Notes: generated by a model from the letters alone, not told the origin. Counted from the stretch's first letter, positions 7,388 to 16,888 are shown. The stretch is 64,000 nucleotides of DNA from an uncultured Litoreibacter sp. (GCA_947492995.1 CANLOU010000003.1:248001-312000), one strand, 5' to 3'. Numbers and translations are program-made.

Positions 7388-9207
7388 TCCTCGGCCTTCG
7401 GCTTGCGTTTGAATCCGGCCGCGATGTTGCCAAACAGGTCGGGCTTGTAGCCTTGGCTGCGCATGATCGCGTATTGCTGGATGAAGGTGATGACGTTGTT
7501 GGCAATCCAGTACAGCACCAGGCCGGACGCAAAGCTGCCAAGCATGAACATGAAGACCCAAGGCATCCACGCAAAGATCATGGCCTGTGTCGGGTCAGTG
7601 GGCGCGGGGTTCAGCTTTTGCTGCAGCCACATGGACACACCAAGAACCAGCGGCAGAATGCCGATAAAGATCAGCGCCATGATGGATCCGGGCTCTGGCC
7701 CGGCGAAGGGCAGGATGCCCCAAAGGTTCAAAAGCGAGGAGCTGTCCGGCGCGCTCAGATCGGTGATCCAGCCCACCCATGGGGCATGCCGCAGCTCTAG
7801 GGTGACGAAAATCACTTTGTAGAGCGAGAAAAAGATCGGGATCTGCATCAGGATCGGCAAGCACCCGGCGGCGGGGTTCACTTTGTTGTCCTTGTACAGC
7901 TTCATCATGCCCTGCTGCATCTTCTGGCGGTCGTCGCCGGCGCTTTCTTTCAGCTTCTCCATCTCTGGCTGAAGCTCTTTCATCTTGGCCATGGAGACGT
8001 AGGATTTGTAGGCAAGCGGCAGCAACAGCGCCTTGATAAGCAGCGTCAGGACGATGATCGACCAGCCCATGTTGCCGATGATCGAGTTCAGCCAATGCAA
8101 CACGGCGAAAATCGGTTTGGTGAGGAAGAAGAACCAGCCCCAGTCGATGCTGTCGAGAAATTTGTAGACGCCGCCTTCACGCTGGTAGTTGCGGATCGTG
8201 TCCCATTCTTTCGCGCCGGCATAAAGCTGGGTGTGCACGTCCTGCGTGGCACCCGCGGCGATCTCGATCACGGGCAGGCGCATTTCTGTGTGGTAGCGGT
8301 CGCTGCCCGGGACGTATTTGGTGACGGAATCGAAGGGTTGATTTGGGTCGGGGATCAGCGCCGACATCCAGTAATGGTCCGTGAACCCGATCCAGCCATT
8401 GCCTGCGGAGGCCTCCTTTTCAACATGCCCGCGCTCTGCGGCGTCAATGTCGAAATCGCGCACGTCGTCGTAGTCAATCTCGTTCAGCTCTTCGCCCGAC
8501 TGGCGAATGATCCCTTCATGCAAGATGAAGAAATTCTTCAGGTCAGTCGGTTCGCCGTGGCGCACAAGCATGCTGTAAGGGTAGGCGCGGACAGAAGACG
8601 CGGTGGTGTTCTCAATAGATTGCGTGACGTCAAACATGTAGTCTTCGTCAATCGAGATCGTCCGCCGGAACGTCAGGCCCGCGCCGTTGTCCCATCTTAG
8701 CGTGACCGGGGTGTCGACACCAAGAACGGTGCCGCTCTCGATGCTCCACTGGGTGTTCGCGCTGGGCACTTGCTCAAAGGTCAAATCACCAGCGGGGACC
8801 CAGCCGTAAAGCGCGTAATATCCGTGAACGCTTCCAAGGGGCGAAAACAACGTGACGATGTCAGAGCCTTCTTCAAGCGTTTCGCGGTAGTCTTTGAGCG
8901 ATAGATCGTCGATGCGGCCGCCGGTCAAAGAGATCGACCCCTCAACCCGGGGCGTTTCGATGATGATCCGTTCGCCTTCTGCAAGTGCTGTTTCGCGAAG
9001 CTCCTGCGGGGTTGTCGCCGCGATCGAGCTTGCATCTTGCCCAACTGACGGCGGCAAGACAGTGCCATCGGCGCTTTCCAATGGGGCTTCTGCCTGATTG
9101 GCCGCAGGTTGAATGGGCTCCTCCGGCGGGAAGATGAAGAACCAGACTAGGATCACGAGGAAACTAAGCGCTGTCGCAAGGATGAGGTTCTTGTTTTGAT
9201 CGTCCAT
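7384..9207 (-). CDS. yidC: Membrane protein insertase YidC
   Basis: Inserts and folds inner-membrane proteins, with or after SecYEG. The 607-residue protein has an N-terminal membrane anchor (LATALSFLVILVWFF), a large periplasmic beta domain from about 60 to 360, and the conserved C-terminal core with FFLTKPIFAVLHWLNS, KMKELQPEME, GCLPILMQIPIFFSLYKV and about four more membrane segments, ending in basic residues. I choose the ATG at 9207 (MDDQNKN, the form common in the family); a GTG at 9222 is also open. It follows an EAL gene in the rpmH block and overlaps the MOSC gene. Confidence 0.96.
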   Translation of the reverse strand: MDDQNKNLILATALSFLVILVWFFIFPPEEPIQPAANQAEAPLESADGTVLPPSVGQDASSIAATTPQELRETALAEGERIIIETPRVEGSISLTGGRIDDLSLKDYRETLEEGSDIVTLFSPLGSVHGYYALYGWVPAGDLTFEQVPSANTQWSIESGTVLGVDTPVTLRWDNGAGLTFRRTISIDEDYMFDVTQSIENTTASSVRAYPYSMLVRHGEPTDLKNFFILHEGIIRQSGEELNEIDYDDVRDFDIDAAERGHVEKEASAGNGWIGFTDHYWMSALIPDPNQPFDSVTKYVPGSDRYHTEMRLPVIEIAAGATQDVHTQLYAGAKEWDTIRNYQREGGVYKFLDSIDWGWFFFLTKPIFAVLHWLNSIIGNMGWSIIVLTLLIKALLLPLAYKSYVSMAKMKELQPEMEKLKESAGDDRQKMQQGMMKLYKDNKVNPAAGCLPILMQIPIFFSLYKVIFVTLELRHAPWVGWITDLSAPDSSSLLNLWGILPFAGPEPGSIMALIFIGILPLVLGVSMWLQQKLNPAPTDPTQAMIFAWMPWVFMFMLGSFASGLVLYWIANNVITFIQQYAIMRSQGYKPDLFGNIAAGFKRKPKAEE

Positions 9208-9322
9208 TTTCGGAGCCGCCACCTGTCATGAGATTGTGCAGGTGGTTCAATAGGCTGGGCCGCAAAAGGTCAAGCGGTTTTCATGCGCACCAGCCGTGAA
9301 TGATCCTTAGAAAATAGGTGTA

Positions 9323-10852
9323 TCAGCTGGCATGCTTTCCAAGCAAAGAGGGCGTGTTCAGGGACTTCTGATGTTGCAATATCCAATCAATCGTTTTGTC
9401 AAACGGCATGGGCCGGGCGACCGCGAACCCCTGCAGATGCGTGCAGCCGAGTTGGGACAATATTGATTGTTCGCCGATATTCTCAACGCCTTCGGCCAGC
9501 GTTTCAATGCCAAGCCGCTCCCCCAGGCCCACAATTGCGGCGATCATGCGCTGCTGCTCGGGGTCCGAATCCGCATTCACAACAAAGGACCGGTCGATTT
9601 TGATGCGATCCACGGCAAATCTGCGAATGTTCGACAAAGACGCATGGCCGGTGCCAAAATCGTCCAGGTCAATGTGAAAGCCCTGCGCTCCAAGCGCGCG
9701 AATGTTTCGCGTGATGACGTCATCATCATGTTCCGAAATCACCGTCTCCAAAATCTCGACCGTCAATCGGGACGGGGACAGCTCGAACCTGTCCACATCC
9801 CATTTGATGCGTTCCACAAGGCTGGGGTTGCGCAATTCCTGCGTGGCAAAATTCACAGCCACTGTTGGCACGATTGCGCCTGCCTTATCCCATTCAACCA
9901 CGGCCCGAAGCGCATGGTTGAGAATGTTTTCGCCCAGCTCTTCAAGCCTGTTCGCGGCCTCCAGCGCAGGGACGAAGGCGGATGGCGGCATCGTCCCCTT
10001 TTCGGGGTGTTCCCAACGGGCAAGCGCTTCGAAACCCGTAATCTCGCCAGTATCGGTAGAGATTTGGGGTTGGAACCAAGGTTGGATATGGCCCTCGCGC
10101 AAGGCCTCCAGGACCTCATTGGACAGGTCCGTTTCAACTGGCACGACAGTATTGGGGGAAAAGCTGCGGATCGCGCGCGGGGCGTTTTGTTCCGCTTCCT
10201 GCAGGGCCGCCTTTGCGGCCGAGAGGATGGACGCGCCGGTGCGCTCGGGGGCCCTTGCGTCAATGCAAAACCCTGCTGACAGGGTCAGGTTCAAGATGGC
10301 GCCATCTATCTGTATCGGGGCCGAGGTGACGTCTTCCAGGCGTTCGCACAGGGTCAGCACCGCGCTGGTTTCCGGCGCGCGGATTGAGCAGACCATGACG
10401 CAAAAACTGGATTTGCTGAGCTGGGCAATCTTGTCGCCGGATCGCAGGATGCTCAGCATGCGTTGGGCGGTTTCATTGACGGCAAAATCGGCAACCGCGT
10501 CGCCCCATTTGCGGTGAAGTTCGTCATACCCGTCAATGCTGATCGCAATGCAGGCTGTTTTTTGAAATGTCGGGTCTTCTTTCAGCTGAAGGTCAAGGCT
10601 CGCCACCAGTCCGGCGATGTCGTTCAGTCCCGTCTTCGGGTCGCGGTCAGCCTTGGGGGCGGGCGCCTCAAATTCGCTTATCAGCAGGACCATCGGGGTC
10701 AAAACGGCAATGCCCAGCAGCACAATGTCGCTGTTGGCGATATAGGCCAGGAAGGAAAAGATTGGCACCGTGAAAAGCGCGGTCAAGCGGATCAGCGTGT
10801 AATGCCGCTTTAAAGACCCCGTGATCTTCGAAAAGGATGATCGCCCCGACAT
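9323..10852 (-). CDS. Membrane-anchored EAL phosphodiesterase with degenerate GGDEF domain
   Basis: Predicted cyclic-di-GMP phosphodiesterase of 509 residues. Two hydrophobic segments near residues 22-65 anchor it. Next comes a GGDEF-like domain (about 75-225) in which the catalytic motif is replaced by LSKSSFCVMV, so it cannot make c-di-GMP and is at most a ligand-binding or structural domain. The EAL domain (about 245-495) looks active: FEALARWEHP, the metal-site Asn in VNFATQ, EILETV, LDDFGTG, RIKIDRSFV, ETLAEGVE and LQGFAVARP. It lies between ttcA and yidC, an unusual place for a second-messenger enzyme. It may control motile-to-sessile switching, which in roseobacters includes Tad pili, but this is inference. 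Confidence 0.88.
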   Translation of the reverse strand: MSGRSSFSKITGSLKRHYTLIRLTALFTVPIFSFLAYIANSDIVLLGIAVLTPMVLLISEFEAPAPKADRDPKTGLNDIAGLVASLDLQLKEDPTFQKTACIAISIDGYDELHRKWGDAVADFAVNETAQRMLSILRSGDKIAQLSKSSFCVMVCSIRAPETSAVLTLCERLEDVTSAPIQIDGAILNLTLSAGFCIDARAPERTGASILSAAKAALQEAEQNAPRAIRSFSPNTVVPVETDLSNEVLEALREGHIQPWFQPQISTDTGEITGFEALARWEHPEKGTMPPSAFVPALEAANRLEELGENILNHALRAVVEWDKAGAIVPTVAVNFATQELRNPSLVERIKWDVDRFELSPSRLTVEILETVISEHDDDVITRNIRALGAQGFHIDLDDFGTGHASLSNIRRFAVDRIKIDRSFVVNADSDPEQQRMIAAIVGLGERLGIETLAEGVENIGEQSILSQLGCTHLQGFAVARPMPFDKTIDWILQHQKSLNTPSLLGKHAS

Positions 10853-10908
10853 AGCTTACCTCGCATTTGGATTGCGCGAGGTCTAACAGGAACGGTCAAA
10901 CTAGAACC

Positions 10909-11778
10909 TTAACGTGGCGGTCCTAAATCGGGAATATTTTCATCAAATCGGTCGTCATTGACGGTAAGCCCTTTGAAATCAAACAGATCGGGGTCAAGCA
11001 GGTGGGACGGGCGCGTGTTCATCAGGGCGCGAAACATCTTTTGACGCCGCCCGGGGGATTTGATTTCCCAGCTGTTCAGCAGTTCCTTGATGTTCTGGCG
11101 CTGCAGCCCGTCTTGGGACCCGCACAGGTCGCAAGGAATGATCGGGTAGTTCATGGCGGCTGCAAATTTGGCGCAGTCGTCTTCGGCGATGTAGGCAAGG
11201 GGGCGGTACAGGAACAAATCGCCCTCTTCGTTCACCAGTTTGGGCGGCATGGTCGAAAGGCGCGACCCATGGAACAGGTTCAAAAAGAAGGTTTCCAGAA
11301 TGTCGTCGCGGTGGTGGCCCAGAACGACCGCCGTGCAGCCTTCTTCCCGCGCAATCCGGTACAGGTTGGCCCGGCGCAGCCTGGAGCACAGCGCGCACAT
11401 GGTGCGCCCTGCGGGGACCTTGTCGACCACGATGGAATAGGTGTCCTGGTATTCGACCCGGTGCGGCACTTTCATCCGGCTCAGGAACTCAGGCAAAACG
11501 GTCGCCGGGAAGTTGGGCTGGCCTTGGTCAAGGTTGCACGCGACGATCTCCACCGGCAGCAATCCGCGCCACTGAAGCTCGACCAAGGCCGCCAGCAGGG
11601 TGTAGCTGTCCTTGCCGCCGGACAGGCAGACAAGCCATTTGGCCCCGCGTTCCACCATCCCGAAGTCGTCAATCGCGGCGCGGGTGTCGCGGATGATGCG
11701 TTTGCGCAGCTTCTTGAACTCGGTGGTCGAGGGGGCGCCGTAAAACAGCGGGTGAATGTCGTCGGGTTGATCCAGCAT
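10909..11778 (-). CDS. ttcA: tRNA 2-thiocytidine synthetase TtcA
   Basis: Adds sulfur to cytidine-32 of tRNA using a 4Fe-4S cluster and ATP. The 289-residue protein has the PP-loop SGGKDS at residues 53-58, the cluster cysteines in [12 protein letters not shown] and PCDLCGSQ, and the region [17 protein letters not shown]. The length and motifs match TtcA rather than MesJ/TilS. It lies 51 bp downstream of yidD in the rpmH block, so it is likely part of the same transcript or a closely following one. Confidence 0.95.
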   Translation of the reverse strand: MLDQPDDIHPLFYGAPSTTEFKKLRKRIIRDTRAAIDDFGMVERGAKWLVCLSGGKDSYTLLAALVELQWRGLLPVEIVACNLDQGQPNFPATVLPEFLSRMKVPHRVEYQDTYSIVVDKVPAGRTMCALCSRLRRANLYRIAREEGCTAVVLGHHRDDILETFFLNLFHGSRLSTMPPKLVNEEGDLFLYRPLAYIAEDDCAKFAAAMNYPIIPCDLCGSQDGLQRQNIKELLNSWEIKSPGRRQKMFRALMNTRPSHLLDPDLFDFKGLTVNDDRFDENIPDLGPPR

Positions 11779-11829
11779 GGCGCGCTTATAGGGGCAGATG
11801 GGGCATGTGAAAAGGCCAACAACGGCGCG

Positions 11830-12051
11830 CTAGTCGGGCACGTCGTCGACCCCCATGCCGCCCCAGGGGTGGCACCGCAAGACCCGTTTGGCGGCAAGCC
11901 AGGTCCCCTTCAGGCCGCCATGCTTTTCCAGCGCCTGCATCGCATAGGCAGAGCAGGTGGGGTCATAGCGGCAGTTGAAGCCCACCCATGAGCTGAAGGT
12001 TTTGCGGTACAGGCGCACCGGAAGCGAGATCACAAAGGCCAGCGGGCTCAT
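11830..12051 (-). CDS. yidD: Membrane protein insertion efficiency factor YidD
   Basis: Small membrane-associated factor that assists YidC-dependent insertion. The 73 residues contain the family core FNCRYDPTCSAYAMQALEKHG and VLRCHPWGGMGVDDVP, with an amphipathic basic N-terminus. The ATG overlaps the rnpA stop as ATGA, the standard rnpA-yidD arrangement. Nothing is missing. Confidence 0.95.
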   Translation of the reverse strand: MSPLAFVISLPVRLYRKTFSSWVGFNCRYDPTCSAYAMQALEKHGGLKGTWLAAKRVLRCHPWGGMGVDDVPD

Positions 12052-12452
12052 GGGCGCACCTTTTGCAAGGCGCGGATCAGGTCCAGCTGCATCTGCGCAA
12101 GGTCGCGCGACACGGTGGCGTCGGGCCTGCCGACCAGAACGTAGTCGTGGCCGGGGTGGCCATGTGTGGGGATAATGTGGCGCGCGATCTCGCGCAGGCG
12201 CCGCTTCGCGCAGTTGCGCTGCACCGCGTTGCCAACTTTCTTGGAGCAGGTAAACCCAACCCGTATGGTTGGGTCGGCGTCGCGGCGGTCACGCGCTTGC
12301 AGCAAAAATGCGGGCTGGCCGGAGCGTTGGGCCTTGGCGGCGCGCAAAAAGTCGGCGCGGTGTCGCAAGACCTCAAGACGAACGGAAACCGCCGGCGACG
12401 TTTCCGCGACTGGGACGTCAAGTCCTGCCACGGGTGCCTCCGGCGGTTTCAA
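12048..12452 (-). CDS. rnpA: Ribonuclease P protein component
   Basis: Protein subunit of RNase P, which trims the 5' end of tRNA precursors. The 134-residue protein has the conserved VGFTCSKKVGNAVQRNCAKRRLREIARH helix (here given as motif KVGNAVQRN-KRRLRE near residues 73-90) and the HDYVLVGR strand. The first 25 residues are a poorly conserved extension. It lies 23 bp after rpmH and overlaps yidD by four bases, the usual order. Confidence 0.95.
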   Translation of the reverse strand: MKPPEAPVAGLDVPVAETSPAVSVRLEVLRHRADFLRAAKAQRSGQPAFLLQARDRRDADPTIRVGFTCSKKVGNAVQRNCAKRRLREIARHIIPTHGHPGHDYVLVGRPDATVSRDLAQMQLDLIRALQKVRP

Positions 12453-12475
12453 AGATCAAAAGAAATCGGCGGCGC

Positions 12476-12613
12476 TTACGCGCTCAACGATTTCCGGCCT
12501 TTGGCGCGGCGCGCGTTCAGGATTTTGCGGCCGGCTTTTGTTGCCATGCGTGCGCGGAACCCGTGGCGGTGCTTGCGAACCAGGTTCGACGGCTGGAATG
12601 TACGTTTGCTCAT
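12476..12613 (-). CDS. rpmH: 50S ribosomal protein L34
   Basis: 45-residue ribosomal protein reading [19 protein letters not shown] and then the invariant [11 protein letters not shown] and [12 protein letters not shown]. It is one residue longer than the common 44-residue form because of Ser2. The ATG at 12613 has AAGGAGG eight bases upstream, so the longer open frame to 12883 is not used. It is the first gene of the rpmH-rnpA-yidD block. Confidence 0.97.
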   Translation of the reverse strand: MSKRTFQPSNLVRKHRHGFRARMATKAGRKILNARRAKGRKSLSA

Positions 12614-12918
12614 CGTGAGCCTCCTTACGGATACGGGCGGAAAATCGACAAGATTCGAGGCCCAGATGTATTCAGAACCCGCGTCATAGACACAGCCCGC
12701 TTTCCCGTCAACGGCTATGGGGCGGTTCAATGGCCGGTTTTTGCAACAATTCGCACGGGAATGCACATACAGGGTGCGCCCACGGTAGCCAGCAATGGAT
12801 TTGCGGGTCGAAACGGGGCTTAAATGTTCACTCCAGATCAACCCACCGTGAGCACGGTATCGCGGTGACATTGTTTTCGGCATGAAGGGGCAAACTCTTT
12901 ATCCAAGGACATGAGCCA
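12614..12918. other. Divergent intergenic region between rpmH and the VTT gene
   Basis: About 305 bp that must hold the rpmH promoter (leftward) and a promoter for the VTT gene (rightward). I see the strong rpmH Shine-Dalgarno at its left edge but no convincing -35/-10 pair, no tRNA and no DnaA-box cluster of the kind sometimes found beside rpmH. An open frame crosses it as a continuation of rpmH but has no support as a gene. Confidence 0.6.
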
Positions 12919-13653
12919 ATGAGCGACATGACACATACGCCAGACAAAACCGCGCTTCAAAAGCGGCTTCCCATCATTGCGGTCGCCGTGGCGGCGGTGC
13001 TGGGGGCGTTTTTTCTGCGCGACTACCTGAGCTTTCAGGCTTTGCAGGAGAACCGCGAGGCGCTGATCGCGTTCCGCGACGCCAATTACGTGCTGGCGGT
13101 CCTTATCTTTGTCTCGGTGTATATCATCATCGTGGGCTTCTCGCTGCCCGGGGCCGCGATTGCCACCCTGACGGGCGGCTTCCTGTTCGCAACATTTCCC
13201 GGCGCGCTTTACAATGTGATCGGGGCGACCATCGGGGCGACCGCGATTTTCACCGCGGCACGTATCGGGTTTGGCGACAAGCTGGCCGACAAGATGGAAA
13301 CCGGCAGCGGCTTGGTCAAAAAGATCAAGGACGGCATCGACGAAAACCAGTGGTCTGTCCTGTTCCTGATCCGCCTTGTGCCTGCGGTGCCCTTCTTTGT
13401 GGCCAATCTGGTCCCGGCTTTGGTGGACGTGCCCTATCGCCGCTTCATCATTTCCACCTTCCTTGGTATCATCCCGGGGTCGGTCGTCTACACCTCGGTC
13501 GGCGCAGGGCTTGGCGAAGTGTTCGAGCGGGGCGAGACGCCAAATCTGGGCATCATCTTCGAGCCCCATATCCTGCTGCCCATCCTCGGGCTATGCGCCT
13601 TGGCCGCGCTGCCGATTGTTCTCAAGGCCGTGCGCGGCAAAGAAGGTATCTAA
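12919..13653 (+). CDS. TVP38/TMEM64 (VTT domain) family membrane protein
   Basis: Polytopic inner-membrane protein of 244 residues related to the DedA/VTT group. After a basic N-terminus come hydrophobic segments at roughly 15-35, 58-105, 150-205 and 215-235. The conserved part includes FSLPGAAIATLTGGFLF, RIGFGDKLADK, FLIRLVPAVPFFVANLVPALVDVPYRRF and FLGIIPGSVVYTSVGAGLG. The VTT fold is linked to lipid scrambling or transport; the exact role is unknown. It is followed after 3 bp by a disulfide oxidoreductase, a pairing often annotated next to mercuric-reductase-like proteins. Confidence 0.88.
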   Translation: MSDMTHTPDKTALQKRLPIIAVAVAAVLGAFFLRDYLSFQALQENREALIAFRDANYVLAVLIFVSVYIIIVGFSLPGAAIATLTGGFLFATFPGALYNVIGATIGATAIFTAARIGFGDKLADKMETGSGLVKKIKDGIDENQWSVLFLIRLVPAVPFFVANLVPALVDVPYRRFIISTFLGIIPGSVVYTSVGAGLGEVFERGETPNLGIIFEPHILLPILGLCALAALPIVLKAVRGKEGI

Positions 13654-13656
13654 CCC

Positions 13657-15075
13657 ATGAGCAAGATTGAAACCGACCTGCTGGTCATCGGGGCGGGCTC
13701 GGGTGGCCTGTCGGTTGCGGCGGGAGCCGTGCAGATGGGGGCCAAGGTTGTCCTGCTGGAAGACCACAAAATGGGCGGCGATTGCCTGAATTACGGCTGC
13801 GTGCCTTCCAAGGCGCTGATTGCGGCGGGCAAGCAGGCCCACGCGTTGCGCAATGGGGCCAAGTTCGGGGTGGCTGATGTCGTCCCGAACGTGGATTATG
13901 CCGCGGCCAAGGATCACGTCCACAAGGTGATTGAAACCATCGCCCCTGTGGACAGCGTCGAGCGGTTCGAGGGGCTGGGCGTTCACGTCATTCAGGAACG
14001 CGGGCGTTTCATCGACGCAAACACCGTCAAGGCGGGCGATCACGAGATCACCGCGCGGCGGGTGGTTGTCGCGACGGGCTCTGCGCCCTTCGTGCCGCCC
14101 ATTCCGGGTCTGGACAAAATACCCTACCTTACCAACGAGACACTTTGGGATCTGCGGGATCTGCCAGAGCATCTCTTGGTGGTCGGCGGTGGCCCCATTG
14201 GCATCGAGATGGCGCAGGCGCATCTGCGGCTGGGCTCCAAAGTCACGGTGATCGAGGGCCAGAAAGCGATGGGCAAGGACGACCCCGAGCTTGCCAAGAT
14301 TGTGCTGGACCGGATGCGCGCCGAAGGCATGGTGATCGAAGAGGACGCCTTGGCCGAAGACATCACCGGCAAGGCGGGGGCCATCACCGTCAAAGCCAAG
14401 GATGGCCGCGTGTTCAAGGGGACGCATCTGCTCATGGCCGTCGGGCGCTCTGCCAATACGGCCGATCTGGGCCTTGAGCAGGCCGGTATCGAATTTGATC
14501 GGCGGGGCATCTCGGTCGATGCCTCCATGCGCACGACCAACAAGAAGGTCTATGCCATCGGCGACGTGGCGGGGCAGCTGCAATTCACGCATGTGGCCGG
14601 CTATCACGCCGGGGTGGTGATCCGCTCCATCCTGTTCGGGCTGCCCTCAAAGGCCAAGCAGGGCCATATTCCGTGGGCCACCTACACCGACCCCGAGCTG
14701 GCGCAGGTCGGCCTGACGGAGGCGCAGGCACGCGAGGCGCATGGCGACAACGTTGAAATCGCGCGCTTCGAATTCCACGAAAACGACCGCGCAATTGCCG
14801 AGGGCAAGACAACCGGGTTGATTAAGGTCAGTGTGGTCAAGGGGCGGCCGGTCGGGGCCTCCATCGTGGGGGCCTCTGCGGGGGATCTCATCGGCGTCTG
14901 GGCGCTGGCCATCGCCAATAATCTCAAAATGAGCCAGGTGGCCGGTATGGTCGCACCCTATCCGACGCTTGGAGAGGTTAACAAACGGGCGGCTGGCGCT
15001 TATTTCTCCCCTAGACTGTTTGAAAGCGCGATGGTCAAACGGGTGGTAGGATTGGTGCAGCGCTACTTGCCGTAG
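13657..15075 (+). CDS. Class I pyridine nucleotide-disulfide oxidoreductase (MerA-like)
   Basis: FAD flavoprotein of 472 residues related to mercuric reductase and dihydrolipoamide dehydrogenase. It has an N-terminal FAD motif GAGSGGLSVAAGA, the redox-active pair in GGDCLNYGCVPSKAL near residues 40-50, a second nucleotide-binding motif VVGGGPIGIEMAQ, the YAIGDVAG motif and a C-terminal dimerisation domain. It lacks both the N-terminal heavy-metal domain and the C-terminal Cys pair of true MerA, so mercury reduction is doubtful. Immediate coupling to a VTT membrane protein suggests a joint redox or envelope function, but the substrate is unknown. Confidence 0.85.
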   Translation: MSKIETDLLVIGAGSGGLSVAAGAVQMGAKVVLLEDHKMGGDCLNYGCVPSKALIAAGKQAHALRNGAKFGVADVVPNVDYAAAKDHVHKVIETIAPVDSVERFEGLGVHVIQERGRFIDANTVKAGDHEITARRVVVATGSAPFVPPIPGLDKIPYLTNETLWDLRDLPEHLLVVGGGPIGIEMAQAHLRLGSKVTVIEGQKAMGKDDPELAKIVLDRMRAEGMVIEEDALAEDITGKAGAITVKAKDGRVFKGTHLLMAVGRSANTADLGLEQAGIEFDRRGISVDASMRTTNKKVYAIGDVAGQLQFTHVAGYHAGVVIRSILFGLPSKAKQGHIPWATYTDPELAQVGLTEAQAREAHGDNVEIARFEFHENDRAIAEGKTTGLIKVSVVKGRPVGASIVGASAGDLIGVWALAIANNLKMSQVAGMVAPYPTLGEVNKRAAGAYFSPRLFESAMVKRVVGLVQRYLP

Positions 15076-15100
15076 CGGCGCCAACGGGGAGGGATACGAG

Positions 15101-16501
15101 ATGAGGTCACTTTCAGGTCGGTTTCTGATCCTGTCGATCATCTTTGTGATGATCGCGGAGGTCCTGATCTTTGTGCCGTCCGTCGCCCGGTTCCGGCAGG
15201 ATTACCTGAATGCGCGGCTGGAGAAGGCCCAGATCGCGTCGCTGTCGGTGCTGGCCTCTCAGGACGATATGATCTCGGGCGATCTGGCGAAGGAGCTGTT
15301 GGACAATGCCGGCGTCTATAACGTGGCGCTGCGGCGCGACGCGGTCAGCCAGTTGGTGTTGTCCTCGCCGGTGCCCGGTCAGGTGACCACCATGGTGGAC
15401 CTGCGCGACCCGTCGGCGCTCTATCTGATCCGGGGCGCGATGATGCAGCTTTTTAAACCTGCAGACGGGGTGATCCGGGCCATCGGGGCGCCAACCAACT
15501 CTGCCGGTACGTTGATTGATGTGACCATGCCGCAGGCGCCGCTTCGGGCCGCGATGGTCGATTACGGCCTGCGTGTCTTGTGGTTGTCCTTGGTCATCTC
15601 GGTGATTTCGGCGCTGCTGCTGTTCTTTGCGGTCGGGCGGTTCATGGTCAAGCCGGTCAAGCGGGTGGTGCGCCACATGGAGGTCTATGCGGAGGCCCCC
15701 GAGGACGCCCGCCGCATCATCACCCCGCAGTCCACCATCACCGAGTTGAGGTCCGCCGAAGACGCGCTGGCGGCCATGCAGAGGCAGCTCACCGGGTCGC
15801 TCAAGCAAAAGGAACGCCTGGCGCAGCTTGGCGGCGCGGTGGCCAAGATCAGCCATGATTTGCGCAACATCCTGACCACGGCCACCTTGCTCGCCGACCG
15901 TATGGAAAGCAGCGAGGACCCGGCCGTGAAGCGCAGCGCGCCCAAGCTGGTGAACTCGTTAAGCCGGGCCGTGAACCTGTGCGAAGGCACGCTGGCCTTT
16001 GGCCGCGTCGAGGAGCCGCCCCCCAGCCTGTCGATGGTCAATTTGCCGGGGCTGGTGGATGACGTGTTGGAGGGCGAGCGCCTGGCCGCCGATGGCACGG
16101 TGTCATTTGTCGACGAGGTGGAGCCGGGCCTGGTGGTCCGCGCGGACGAGGATCAATTGTTCCGGGTGCTGGGCAATCTGGCGCGCAACGCGCGGCAGGC
16201 GATCGAGGCTACCAAAAAGGGCGGCACGATCAAGATCAGCGCAAATGAAACCGAAACGGATTGGCAGATCATCGTCTGCGACACCGGGCCGGGCCTTCCG
16301 CCCAAGGCGCAGGAGCATCTGTTCACGGCGTTCGAGGGCGGGGTGCGCAAGGGCGGCACCGGCCTTGGTCTGGTGATCGCATCCGAGCTGGTGCGCGGTC
16401 ACGGCGGCGATCTGAGCCTTTTGCGCACTGACGAAACCGGCACCGAGTTTGTGCTGCGATTGCCCAAGCATCCCCTCGAGATCAGCAAGGCCGCAGAATA
16501 G
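15101..16501 (+). CDS. Membrane sensor histidine kinase
   Basis: Two-component sensor of 466 residues. A membrane segment at about 5-25, a periplasmic domain to about 155, a second segment near 158-180, a HAMP-like linker, then the phosphoacceptor His in KISHDLRNILTT and the ATPase lobe with NLARNARQAI (N box), DTGPGLPP (G1) and GGTGLGLVIASEL (G2). No response-regulator gene is adjacent, so it is an orphan here. It begins 25 bp after the disulfide oxidoreductase and may share its transcript. The signal sensed is unknown. Confidence 0.88.
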   Translation: MRSLSGRFLILSIIFVMIAEVLIFVPSVARFRQDYLNARLEKAQIASLSVLASQDDMISGDLAKELLDNAGVYNVALRRDAVSQLVLSSPVPGQVTTMVDLRDPSALYLIRGAMMQLFKPADGVIRAIGAPTNSAGTLIDVTMPQAPLRAAMVDYGLRVLWLSLVISVISALLLFFAVGRFMVKPVKRVVRHMEVYAEAPEDARRIITPQSTITELRSAEDALAAMQRQLTGSLKQKERLAQLGGAVAKISHDLRNILTTATLLADRMESSEDPAVKRSAPKLVNSLSRAVNLCEGTLAFGRVEEPPPSLSMVNLPGLVDDVLEGERLAADGTVSFVDEVEPGLVVRADEDQLFRVLGNLARNARQAIEATKKGGTIKISANETETDWQIIVCDTGPGLPPKAQEHLFTAFEGGVRKGGTGLGLVIASELVRGHGGDLSLLRTDETGTEFVLRLPKHPLEISKAAE

Positions 16502-16565
16502 CCGGGCGAATTGCTGTCTTTGCACTTGCAAACCAAAAGGGGCGGGGTTACATCGCCCCTACAGC

Positions 16566-16642
16566 GGATTGGTAGCTCAGTTGGATAGAGTACTTGACTA
16601 CGAATCAAGGGGTCGGGGGTTCGAATCCTCCCCAGTCCGCCA
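16566..16642 (+). tRNA. tRNA-Arg (anticodon ACG)
   Basis: Cloverleaf of 77 nt with encoded CCA. The acceptor arms GGATTGG and CCAGTCC pair (one G-U), the discriminator is G. The D arm is GCTC...GAGT, the anticodon arm is CTTGA-CTACGAA-TCAAG with ACG in the centre, and the T loop is TTCGAAT with a GGGGG/CCTCC stem. Only a short gap separates it from the kinase gene. Confidence 0.95.
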
Positions 16643-16888
16643 TAACATCCTCATAAATTTCTGAAAATTTTGGGACGCATCGGATTTGCGAAATCTGGTC
16701 CCGAACTTTGGCGTCACTCACATTTGTGACCCGAGTGGCAGGCCGCGCCAGATCGCGCCGCCCTCAAAACAGTCGTCCCCAATATACGCGCATGATGTGA
16801 CCGCAGGCCCGGCGGAACCTTGGCATTGCGGGCGAGTGCGTTAGAGTGCTGGCAGAACAGGGTCTGCCTCAAAACAGGACGTATCCAC

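Noticed and set aside
12614-12883. Longer form of rpmH starting at 12883
   Set aside because: The 45-residue L34 has a strong AAGGAGG before its own ATG; the extension is unlike L34.
13657-15075. Assignment as a mercuric reductase
   Set aside because: Missing the heavy-metal domain and the C-terminal Cys pair, and no mer genes are nearby.
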